Of a stretch of DNA of 64,000 bases, positions 8,017 to 16,102 are shown in pieces. The translations under genes were made by a program, and so were the position numbers. The stretch covers positions 6,897,514 to 6,961,513 of the forward strand of contig NZ_QFRX01000001.1 of NCBI RefSeq assembly GCF_003143935.1, read 5' to 3'. This stretch comes from Streptomyces sp. Act143 (GTDB lineage: Bacteria > Actinomycetota > Actinomycetes > Streptomycetales > Streptomycetaceae). How positions within the stretch are numbered: the first letter of the stretch is position 1; every line of letters starts with the position of its first letter. Under the pieces are notes generated by a model that saw only the letters and a program-made list of their open reading frames with translations, searched no databases and was not told the origin of the DNA.

Positions 8017-8744
8017 CCGCACTCGGACTCCTCTACCCGGGCCACTCCGCCGAGGACGACTATCCGCGCATCGAGCAGCTCCTGGGCAGCGACATCCGGG
8101 TCGACGTGGTGCACACCGACATCGGCGAGGACGCCCACCGCGAGGACGCCCTGCTGGAGATGGGCTCGCCCGAACGCCTCGCGGCCGGCGTCGAGGAACT
8201 GCGCATGGGGGGCGCCGACTCCGTGGTGTGGGCCTGCACCAGCGGCAGTTTCGTCCACGGCTGGGAGGGCGCCCACGACCAGGTCCGCGCCCTGGCCATG
8301 GCGGCGGGCATGCCGGCCTCCTCGACGTCCTTCGCCTTCGTGCACGCGGCCCGCGAGGTCAAGGCCCACCGGGTCGCGGTCGGGGCGACCTACCCGGACG
8401 ACGTGGCGGGCCTGTTCGCGGACTTCCTGCGGGCGGGCGGCCTGGAGGTGACCGGGGTCAAGGGCTCCGGCATCATCACCGCGGCCGAGGTCGGCACCTG
8501 GGGGGAGGCGGAGGTCTTCGCCCTGGCCCGGCAGGCCGACACGGCGGACGCGGACGCGCTGCTGCTCCCGGACACCGCCCTGCACACGGTCGCCCACATC
8601 CCCGCTCTGGAGAAGGAACTCGGCAAGCCGGTCCTCACCGCCAACCAGGTCACGGTGTGGGAGGGGCTCCGGCTCGCGGACCGGCGGGTGAACGCGCCGC
8701 GGCTGGGAGCGCTGTTCACGAGGGAGCCGATCGTGCAGGTGTGA
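8013..8744 (+). CDS. Asp/Glu racemase-superfamily protein lacking the second catalytic Cys
   Basis: A 243-aa paralogue of the preceding protein, translationally coupled to it through an ATGA overlap. The first cysteine is kept (Cys75 in VWACTSGSF). The second position reads LLLPDTALHTV, so an aspartate (about Asp187) replaces the cysteine. A two-base racemase or isomerase mechanism with two thiols is therefore not possible as usual. The protein may use a one-cysteine mechanism, form a hetero-complex with its partner, or catalyse a different step. The last codons enter the five-copy repeat at 8736-8863. Confidence 0.8.
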   Translation: MTALGLLYPGHSAEDDYPRIEQLLGSDIRVDVVHTDIGEDAHREDALLEMGSPERLAAGVEELRMGGADSVVWACTSGSFVHGWEGAHDQVRALAMAAGMPASSTSFAFVHAAREVKAHRVAVGATYPDDVAGLFADFLRAGGLEVTGVKGSGIITAAEVGTWGEAEVFALARQADTADADALLLPDTALHTVAHIPALEKELGKPVLTANQVTVWEGLRLADRRVNAPRLGALFTREPIVQV

Positions 8745-8863
8745 GACCCGCCGGGAACGGTCAGGTGTGGGGCCCGCCGGGAACGGCCAGGTATGGGGCC
8801 CGCCGAGAAGGAACAGGCGTGGGACCCGCCGGGAACAACAGGCGTGAGACCCCCGGGAATAAA
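8736..8863 (+). repeat. Five-copy tandem repeat, 25-26 bp unit
   Basis: Five imperfect copies begin at 8736, 8762, 8788, 8814 and 8839. Each starts CAGG(T/C)(G/A)TG and contains a G(A/G)(C/G)CCGCCGGGAA-like core; the last copy is slightly shortened. The first copy overlaps the stop codon of the upstream gene. There are no unique spacers. The GC-rich self-complementary cores could form short hairpins in the mRNA between this gene and the flavin oxidoreductase. Confidence 0.85.
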
Positions 8864-8927
8864 GCGGAGCCTGCCTCCTGTTAATACCGGACGGACAGCG
8901 CACGGCCGGAAGCAGGAGGCACTCACC

Positions 8928-10016
<1,089 letters not shown>

Positions 10017-10063
10017 CGCCGACGGGCGGCGGTGCCGGTCGCCTGACGCCGGAGGTCGGGCGG

Positions 10064-11881
10064 CTACGGTTTGCCGACCGCCTGGCCCGCCATCAGCTCG
10101 GAGATACGATCCGGCGACACCGGCCGCGAGTACAACCACCCCTGCCCGGTGTCGCATCCGATCCGCCGCAACCGGCTGGCCTGCGCCGACGTCTCCACGC
10201 ACTCCGCGGTGACCGTCAGCCCCAGCCGGTGGGCGAGCTGGATCATGGCCTCGACGACGACCTCGTCGGCGGGGTTGGGCGGGGCGCCGGTCCCCTCGTA
10301 CTGGAAGCCCCGGACGAAGGAACCGTCCAGTTTCAGGACCGCGACCGGCAGTCTGCTGAGGTAGGCGAGGTTGGAGTAGCCGGTGCCGAAGTCGTCGATG
10401 GCGATGTGGACACCCATGTCGCTGAGCGCCTGAAGGGCCTGGAGCGGGCGGCCCGCCGAGCCCATCACCGCGGACTCCGTCAGCTCCAGCTGGAGCAGCT
10501 CCGCGGCGAGCCCGGTCTCGGCGAGGATCTCGGCCACGTCCGCGACCAGGTCGGAGTCCCACACCTGACGGACGGCGACATTGACGCTGACGAAGATCGG
10601 CGGCTCCCCGGGGTGGTCGAGCTGCCACTGCCGGGCCTGCCGGCAGGCGGTCGCCAGCACCCAGCGCCCCAGCGGCACGATCGAGCCGTCCTCCTCGGCC
10701 AGTGCGATGAACCGATTCGGCGTCAGCATCCCGAACTGCGGGTGGTTCCAGCGCACCAGCGCCTCCACGCCCCGCAGCCGCCCGTCCCCCATGCCGACCA
10801 GTGGCTGGTACTCGAGGGTGAACTCGCCGCGCTCGATGGCGGGTCGGAGCGTGGAGGCGAGCGCCTGGCGGGTCATGCGGTGGGCGTTGCGCTCCGGGTC
10901 GAACAGCGTCCAGCGGGACTTGCCGTCGGCCTTCGCCCAGTACAGCGTCGTGTCGGCGGCCTGCACGAGCGCGGTGGGGGTGGTGCCGGCCGCGTGCCGC
11001 TCGACGACGCCGATCGACGCGGAGACCGACAGCCGGTGCCCGGCGATGTCGAAGGGGCTCTGCACCGCCTTCAGCACGGCCTCGGCCAGATCGGCGAGTT
11101 GGTCGGTGCCGGTGGAGCCCTCGACGAGCAGCGCGAACTCGTCGCCGCCGAGTCTGGCCACCAGCGGCGCGCTGCCTCTGGCCAGGCCCGCCTCGTCCGC
11201 GCACCGCGTCAGCCGCTCCGCGACGGCGGCCAGCAGCCGGTCGCCGACGCGGTGGCCGAGGGTGTCGTTGACGGCCTTGAAGCCGTCGAGGTCCAGGTAG
11301 CACAGCCCGATCCGGCCGGTGCCGCCCTGCTCGTACGCCTCCGCCTCCAGCGCGACCGACAGCCGCTCGAAGAACAGCGTGCGGTTGGGCAGCCGGGTCA
11401 CCGGGTCGTGCATCTGCAAGTGCCGCAGCCGCGCCTGGAGTTCACGCTGGGAGCTGACGTCGGCGACGGACAGCAGGACGCCGGGCTCGCCGGTGCCGAG
11501 CGGCGCGACGGTGACCTGCGTCCACAGGTACTGGCCGTCGGGGTTCTTCAGCCGCCGGGTGCAGCGCAGCCGGGCCTGCCGGCCGCGCAGCACCTCCTGG
11601 TAGGCGTGCCAGGTGCGGGCGTCGGAGGACAGGTCCACCAGATCGGCGGCGATCCGCCCGACGAGCGCCTCGGGCGCGCTGCCGAGGAGTTCGCCGAGGG
11701 TGCCGTTGGCGCCGACGACGAGCCCCTCGCGGTCGACGACGGCCATGGCGAGCGGCGCGGCCACGAAGGCCGACCGGTACGCCTGGGGTTCCGTACGAGA
11801 AGACGTGCTGAAGTCACTGTCTGTGACGGCTGCCCGGTCGAGGTCTGTCGCGGGCGCCGGCCCTTCGGAGGTTCCGCTCAC
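10064..11881 (-). CDS. cdgA: PAS-GGDEF-EAL c-di-GMP turnover protein (CdgA-like)
   Basis: A 605-aa soluble protein: PAS domain (about 25-150), GGDEF domain (about 175-335) and EAL domain (about 350-600). The cyclase motif GGDEF is intact (ARLGGDEFALL). The phosphodiesterase motifs EAL (GVEALVRW) and DDFGTGYSN are also intact, so both activities are possible. No transmembrane segment is seen. The GTG at 11881 has a GGGAG site; the frame extends 46 codons upstream but without family-like sequence. A BldD-type half-site pair lies 170 bp upstream, and cdgA is a known BldD target in S. coelicolor. The symbol rests on domain order, that box and the recalled neighbourhood (SCO2817), not on an alignment. 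Confidence 0.8.
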   Translation of the reverse strand: MSGTSEGPAPATDLDRAAVTDSDFSTSSRTEPQAYRSAFVAAPLAMAVVDREGLVVGANGTLGELLGSAPEALVGRIAADLVDLSSDARTWHAYQEVLRGRQARLRCTRRLKNPDGQYLWTQVTVAPLGTGEPGVLLSVADVSSQRELQARLRHLQMHDPVTRLPNRTLFFERLSVALEAEAYEQGGTGRIGLCYLDLDGFKAVNDTLGHRVGDRLLAAVAERLTRCADEAGLARGSAPLVARLGGDEFALLVEGSTGTDQLADLAEAVLKAVQSPFDIAGHRLSVSASIGVVERHAAGTTPTALVQAADTTLYWAKADGKSRWTLFDPERNAHRMTRQALASTLRPAIERGEFTLEYQPLVGMGDGRLRGVEALVRWNHPQFGMLTPNRFIALAEEDGSIVPLGRWVLATACRQARQWQLDHPGEPPIFVSVNVAVRQVWDSDLVADVAEILAETGLAAELLQLELTESAVMGSAGRPLQALQALSDMGVHIAIDDFGTGYSNLAYLSRLPVAVLKLDGSFVRGFQYEGTGAPPNPADEVVVEAMIQLAHRLGLTVTAECVETSAQASRLRRIGCDTGQGWLYSRPVSPDRISELMAGQAVGKP

Positions 11882-12051
11882 CGTTCGCTCCCGCAGTGCA
11901 CTCGATCTCTGTCCGTGCAGGAAAGTGTGCCGATCATAGAGGCTGGCCCCCACCCCTTCCAGCCACCGTCCAGTGTCCCGGAACAACGGGCCCTTCTGAC
12001 AGATCGTTTCTGCCCGCACCTGGACGGCTTGTTGAGCCGCTCGACCAGGTG

Positions 12052-12064
12052 TGACGTTCCGTGA
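12052..12064. promoter_or_regulatory. BldD-type box
   Basis: TGAC-GTTCC-GTGA matches the BldD half-site arrangement TNAC-N5-GTNA. It lies 170 bp upstream of the GGDEF-EAL gene and 130 bp upstream of the divergent M6 protease gene, so it could act on either. The central bases are not the preferred C(A/T)G. Confidence 0.5.
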
Positions 12065-12193
12065 GCGATTCGGGGTGTCGATTCTGACGGTTCTTCGGCC
12101 GACTCACTCTTCTGGTGCAGACAAACAGGGCGTAGTACGACAATCTCACACAGGCTGGGTGCGGTGTCCCGTGAACCGCATCCGGAGGTCCCC

Positions 12194-13438
12194 GTGCCGC
12201 GCCCCTTCCCGCGCCCCCGACTGCGCAGCACCGCGGCCGTGTTCACCACCATGTCGGCGCTCGCCGCCACCTCCCTCATCACCGGCCCCTCGGTCGCCGA
12301 ACCGTTCTCCGCGGAACCCTGCGCGCTCACCCGCACCCTGGCCCACCACTCCGAGGGCCTCGACACGTGGAACGCCGCCTACCCGCGGCCCACCCGCACG
12401 CTGGACGCGGTGATGGTCTTCCTGTCCTTCCCGGACGCGACCCCGCGGACCACCCCCGAGCAGCTGGCCGCCGACCACTTCCCGGCCACCAGCCGCTTCT
12501 TCGAACAGGCTTCCTACGGCAAGTTCACCCTGCGCCCGCATCCGCTGCGGAACTGGATCCGGATGCCGCGGCCCTCCACGTCGTACGTCATAGAGCGTGA
12601 CTGGAACGCGACCCATCGCGCCGCGTATCTGCGCGACGCGCTGGCCGCGGCGGACGGTCAGGTGGACTTCTCCCGCTACGACATCGTGTACTTCGTCGCC
12701 GATCCGGACGCGCCCGGCGTGGACTCGGACGCCACGAAGGTCGTCAACCTCGACACCCCGCTGCGGGCCGACGGCACGGACATCCGCCGGGTCGTCACGG
12801 TCTTCGAGCAGCATCCGCCGGACCGGCTGGTCCTGGCCCACGAGACCGGGCACGTCTTCGACCTCCCCGACCTCTACCACCGTCCTGTCGACGGCAAGGG
12901 CGACTGGGACACCTATGTCGGCGACTGGGACCTGATGGGCAGCCAGTTCGGTCTGGCCCCGGACCTGTTCGGCTGGCACAAGTGGAAGCTCGGGTGGCTG
13001 GGGCCGCGGCAGGTGGCGTGTGTGCGCAAGCCGACGCGGCTGACGCTGGAGCCCCTGGGTGCGGGGCCCGGGACGCCGGTCGCGGGCCGGGCGTCCTTCG
13101 GCCTGGGGCGCGGCACCAAGCTGGCGGTGGTCCGCACCGGCCCCGAGACCGCCCTCGCCGTCGAGGCCCGCGGCCCGGCCGGCAATGACGCCGGGACCTG
13201 CGAGGAGGGGGTCCTGGTCTACCGGGTCCGGGCCGGCGCCGCGTCCGGCGGCGGTCCGATCGAGGTGATCGACGCCCACCCGGACACGGAGGCCTGCTGG
13301 GAGGGATCGGTGTACCCGCCCCTGGCGGACGCGCCGGTGGGCCTCGGCGAGAGCTTCACGGTGCCGGGGGAGGGCGTACGGGTGAAGGTGGAGGGGCGGA
13401 CGGTCTCTGGGGCGTGGACGGTGAAGATCACGCCGTGA
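12194..13438 (+). CDS. Secreted M6-family metalloprotease
   Basis: A 414-aa secreted protein. The N-terminus (VPRPFPRPRLRSTAAVFTTM, then SALAATSLITGP) is a signal peptide with probable cleavage near SVAEP. The zinc site is HETGHVFDLPDLY: His-Glu-x-x-His with a downstream Asp, as in immune-inhibitor-A-like M6 proteases. A further conserved segment is DWDLMGSQFGLAPDLFGWHKWKLGW. The GTG at 12194 has a GGAGG site five bases upstream, so the GTG at 12164 is rejected. It is divergent from cdgA across a shared regulatory region and ends just before a strong terminator. It probably degrades extracellular protein. Confidence 0.85.
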   Translation: MPRPFPRPRLRSTAAVFTTMSALAATSLITGPSVAEPFSAEPCALTRTLAHHSEGLDTWNAAYPRPTRTLDAVMVFLSFPDATPRTTPEQLAADHFPATSRFFEQASYGKFTLRPHPLRNWIRMPRPSTSYVIERDWNATHRAAYLRDALAAADGQVDFSRYDIVYFVADPDAPGVDSDATKVVNLDTPLRADGTDIRRVVTVFEQHPPDRLVLAHETGHVFDLPDLYHRPVDGKGDWDTYVGDWDLMGSQFGLAPDLFGWHKWKLGWLGPRQVACVRKPTRLTLEPLGAGPGTPVAGRASFGLGRGTKLAVVRTGPETALAVEARGPAGNDAGTCEEGVLVYRVRAGAASGGGPIEVIDAHPDTEACWEGSVYPPLADAPVGLGESFTVPGEGVRVKVEGRTVSGAWTVKITP

Positions 13439-13459
13439 CCCACCGCGGCACGGCACGCA

Positions 13460-13489
13460 AGAAGCCCCTCGCTTCCGCGAGGGGCTTCT
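13460..13489. terminator. Bidirectional terminator hairpin
   Basis: A perfect 13-bp stem (AGAAGCCCCTCGC with its complement) and a TTCC loop lie between the M6 protease stop and the 3' end of tRNA-Lys. It can end transcription from both sides. Confidence 0.85.
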
Positions 13490-13505
13490 CGTTGTCTGTG
13501 CTCTG

Positions 13506-13579
13506 TGCGCCGCCAGGGACTCGAACCCCGGACCCGCTGATTAAGAGTCAGCTGCTCTAACCAACTGAGCTAGCGGCGC
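13506..13579 (-). tRNA. tRNA-Lys (CTT), complete copy
   Basis: A complete 74-nt tRNA including the discriminator base. The acceptor stem is GCGCCGC/GCGGCGC, and the anticodon loop CTCTTAA gives anticodon CTT. CCA is not encoded. The first ten bases overlap the 3' end of the upstream CDS, which takes its stop codon from the tRNA. Over 66 bases it is identical to the copy at the left window edge, while the flanks differ. Confidence 0.97.
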
Positions 13580-14166
13580 CTGCTGACGTCGTAGACCTTA
13601 GCATCCTGATCGGCGGGAGGAAAAATCGATATCCGCACGGCCGCGCGTGCCGCCCGTACGGCCGCCCAGAGCAGGATCTCGGGGCCCGGCAGCCAGGGGT
13701 GACGGGTGTCGGGAGCGACCAGCCAGCGGCTGCCGAGCGGCGTCGGCGCGGCGCGCGTCGGCAGCGGCGCCGGGACGGTCACCGCGTCGCCGTTGCCGTG
13801 GCACAGCAGGGGCGGGATCGCGCCCGTGCGACCGCACTCCTCCCACCGGAGCAGGGACGGCAGCCGATGCGCCGTACCCGGCGCGGCGAACAGGAGCATC
13901 CGGCCCCGGAACACCGCGACCGGCCCCGAGCCGGGACCGTCGTCCCACAGCCGGTCGAGCATCCGGCGTCCGAAGACGGCGGGCACGCTCACGACGTCGA
14001 ACGCGGGGCCGCACGGCAGCACCACCGGGGCGTCCGGGCGGTCCTCCCAGAGGGCGAGCGTGCTTCGCGGATACGTTCCTGCCGAGGCGAGCCAGGCGGC
14101 ACCGTCCGCAGTGACTCCGCAGACGTCAAAACGATCGGAGAACAACTCGCTGCGTGTGTCGCTCAT
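13570..14166 (-). CDS. Primase/polymerase-N-terminal-like hypothetical protein overlapping tRNA-Lys
   Basis: A 198-aa protein beginning MSDTRSELFSDRFDV. Segments such as WLASAGTYPRSTLALWED, GPAFDVVSVPAVFGRRML and GPVAVFRGRMLLFAAPGTA resemble the short bifunctional primase/polymerase N-terminal-domain proteins of Streptomyces, but I see no clear catalytic acid pair, so function is open. The ATG at 14166 is chosen over a longer frame. The stop codon TAG (13570-13572) lies inside the tRNA-Lys gene on the same strand, so RNase P processing of a shared transcript would remove it. Confidence 0.7.
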   Translation of the reverse strand: MSDTRSELFSDRFDVCGVTADGAAWLASAGTYPRSTLALWEDRPDAPVVLPCGPAFDVVSVPAVFGRRMLDRLWDDGPGSGPVAVFRGRMLLFAAPGTAHRLPSLLRWEECGRTGAIPPLLCHGNGDAVTVPAPLPTRAAPTPLGSRWLVAPDTRHPWLPGPEILLWAAVRAARAAVRISIFPPADQDAKVYDVSRRR

Positions 14167-14255
14167 GCGTCCAGATGTACCGGGCGTGAGCGTTCCGTTT
14201 CTGAGGGTTGCCGGAAATCGGGACAGGAGCGGGTGGGAGGGGGTATCTTGCCCGC

Positions 14256-14269
14256 CTGGCATATGCCAG
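14256..14269. promoter_or_regulatory. Perfect 14-bp palindrome CTGGCATATGCCAG
   Basis: It lies 90 bp upstream of the primase-like gene in the gap after the next gene. It shares the 12-bp core TGGCATATGCCA with the site at 1072-1083. A regulator-binding site is likely, but the protein is unknown. Confidence 0.45.
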
Positions 14270-14292
14270 AAAAGTGGCGCGTTCCCCCGCAA

Positions 14293-14661
14293 CTACGCGT
14301 GGTCCACAGGTCCCTTGCCCTCGGCCGTCCCCCGCATCAGATCCCGCCCGAACTCGACCATCTTCTTGGCATAGTCCTCGGTCCACCCGGCGCGCTCCGC
14401 GATGTCCGCGGGCGTCAGCCGGTCGAAACGCCGGGGATCGGCCAGCTGGGCCGCGGCCATCGCCTGGAACTCCACGGCACGGTCCGTCGCCGCACGGAAG
14501 GCGTGCGTCAGCTCCGTCGCCCGGGCCAGCAGCGCCCCGGGGTCCTCGATCGACTCCAGGTCGAAGAAGTGCTCCGGATCGGCGGCCGCCTGCGCGGGCT
14601 CGAAGAGCAGGGGCGCGGGGCGTAGCCGCGGTTCGTTCCGACGCGGCGTGGGCTCCGCCAT
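14293..14661 (-). CDS. Conserved hypothetical protein with HTH-like C-terminus
   Basis: A 122-aa soluble protein, MAEPTPRRNEPRLRPAPLLF at the N-terminus. It is mostly helical. The C-terminal segment LTPADIAERAGWTEDYAKKMVE has the look of a helix-turn-helix but no named family is recognised. The ATG at 14661 is preceded by a GGAGGAG site. It lies 97 bp downstream of the helicase gene on the same strand and could be the last member of that operon. Confidence 0.65.
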   Translation of the reverse strand: MAEPTPRRNEPRLRPAPLLFEPAQAAADPEHFFDLESIEDPGALLARATELTHAFRAATDRAVEFQAMAAAQLADPRRFDRLTPADIAERAGWTEDYAKKMVEFGRDLMRGTAEGKGPVDHA

Positions 14662-14758
14662 GTCTCCTCCTCGTACGTCGCTGCTGCCCCCTCCGTAGGG
14701 GAAGCGGGCCATCGTCCATTGTCGCGTGCCCGCGCAAGAGCCCCGTGAGGAGGCGGCT

Positions 14759-16102
14759 TCACGGTCGCCACACCACCCGGTGTTCGGCGAGATGCGCCAG
14801 CACCGCGTGATTCGCCTCCCACCCGTCAGGAAACTTCACCAGCGTCCCCAGCTGCACCGGTTCCGTCGACGGATAGTCGTCCAGGAGGTCCCCCACGCCC
14901 GCCCGGCAGACCACGATGCACGCGTGCCGGTGGCGGGAGGCGAGGACGCAGAGGCGGCCCGTCTCCAGGTGGAACGCCGTGGCGTCGGGGCGGCCCGACA
15001 GGGGGTGCAGGACGACCGTGACCTCGTACTCGCGGCCCTGGAGACGGTTCGCCGTGTCGACGGTGACGTCCGGGACGCCCAGGTCGGCCAGTGCCGCGCG
15101 GACCGCCGCCGCCTGGTCGCGGTGGGCGGTGCCGACGGCGATGCGGTCGGCCGTGAGGGGCGCGGGGTCCGGCGCGCGTTCCGAGGTCGCCGCGCCGCCG
15201 CGGTCCAGCAGACGGCGGACGACCGCCGCCACCGCCCGCACCGCCTCCGGGTCCGTGCGCGGGGTGTGCCGGGCGGGCAGCTCCAGCAGGCCCCAGCCGG
15301 ACTCCGCTGCCTCGTCGATGACCCGGTCGGGGCCGGAGCCGTCCGAGGGGACCGCGAAGGACAGGCCGCGGTCGCCGTGGTCCGTGCCGCTGCGGAACTG
15401 CGTGTACGGGTAGAAGGCCGCCGAGACCAGGGGCGCGGCGGACGCCGGGAGCCGCCAGGACACCGGGAGGCGGTGCTGGGGGAGGTCCTGGTTGTGGGCC
15501 AGGAGGGTCGTCACGGCCGATGCCGAGGGGTCGTACGACAGGCCCGCCCACTGCTCGCTGCCGACGATCGCGAAGGGGTCCAGCTGGCCCGGGTCGCCCA
15601 CGAACAGCGCCCGCTCGAACAGGCCGGCGACGGCGAGCAGGGAGTCCGAGCGCATCTGGTACGCCTCGTCCACGATCGCGTGCCGCCACGGCTCGTCGAC
15701 CTTGACGTGGGCCCACTTGGCGGCGGTGGAGATCGTGATCGGCAGGCCGGCGAGGTCCGCCGGCTTCGACGACTTCCGGACGTTCGGCAGCTCGTCCAGC
15801 GCCTTGTCGTAGGCGTCGGCGTCGCTGCTGTGCAGCCGTCCCACCGGCAGCTCGGGGTTCTTCTCGGCGAGCCGCAGGACCAGGTCGTCGACCTGGGCGT
15901 TGGTCTGCGCGACGACCATCAGCGGGCGCCCGGCGTCGGCCAGTTCGAGGGCCGCGCGGACCACCAGCGTGGACTTGCCGGCGCCGGGCGGGGAGTCGAC
16001 GACGACACCGCGGGCCGTGCCGTGCAGGGTGTCGGCGAGGATCGCGTCGGTCGCCCGGGCGGCCGACGCGCCGGGGTCGAAGGGCTCGAAAACGGTCGTC
16101 AC
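14759..16102 (-). CDS. SF1B (UPF1/Dna2-like) helicase
   Basis: A 447-aa superfamily 1 helicase. Walker A is SPPGAGKST (Lys43), Walker B is AIVDEAYQM, motif III lies in FVGDPGQLDPF, motif V in TANRLQGREYEVTVV and motif VI in ASRHRHACIVV. The compact two-domain layout and the AAA_12-type C-terminal half are typical of UPF1/Dna2-like enzymes, which translocate 5' to 3' on single strands. No nuclease domain is fused; instead a separate Cas4/AddB-like nuclease lies two genes upstream. The ATG overlaps the stop of the 529-aa gene by 4 bp, which implies coupled production and probably a complex. Confidence 0.85.
   Translation of the reverse strand: MTTVFEPFDPGASAARATDAILADTLHGTARGVVVDSPPGAGKSTLVVRAALELADAGRPLMVVAQTNAQVDDLVLRLAEKNPELPVGRLHSSDADAYDKALDELPNVRKSSKPADLAGLPITISTAAKWAHVKVDEPWRHAIVDEAYQMRSDSLLAVAGLFERALFVGDPGQLDPFAIVGSEQWAGLSYDPSASAVTTLLAHNQDLPQHRLPVSWRLPASAAPLVSAAFYPYTQFRSGTDHGDRGLSFAVPSDGSGPDRVIDEAAESGWGLLELPARHTPRTDPEAVRAVAAVVRRLLDRGGAATSERAPDPAPLTADRIAVGTAHRDQAAAVRAALADLGVPDVTVDTANRLQGREYEVTVVLHPLSGRPDATAFHLETGRLCVLASRHRHACIVVCRAGVGDLLDDYPSTEPVQLGTLVKFPDGWEANHAVLAHLAEHRVVWRP

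Noticed and set aside
168..8744. Complete ectoine degradation locus
   Set aside because: Only the transporter and a superfamily relative of EutA point to ectoine. The hydrolase, deacetylase and transaminase steps are missing in the window.
8736..8863. CRISPR-like array
   Set aside because: The units are head to tail without unique spacers and diverge steadily, so this is a simple tandem repeat; no cas genes are nearby. The Cas4-like nuclease at 18 kb is not linked to it.
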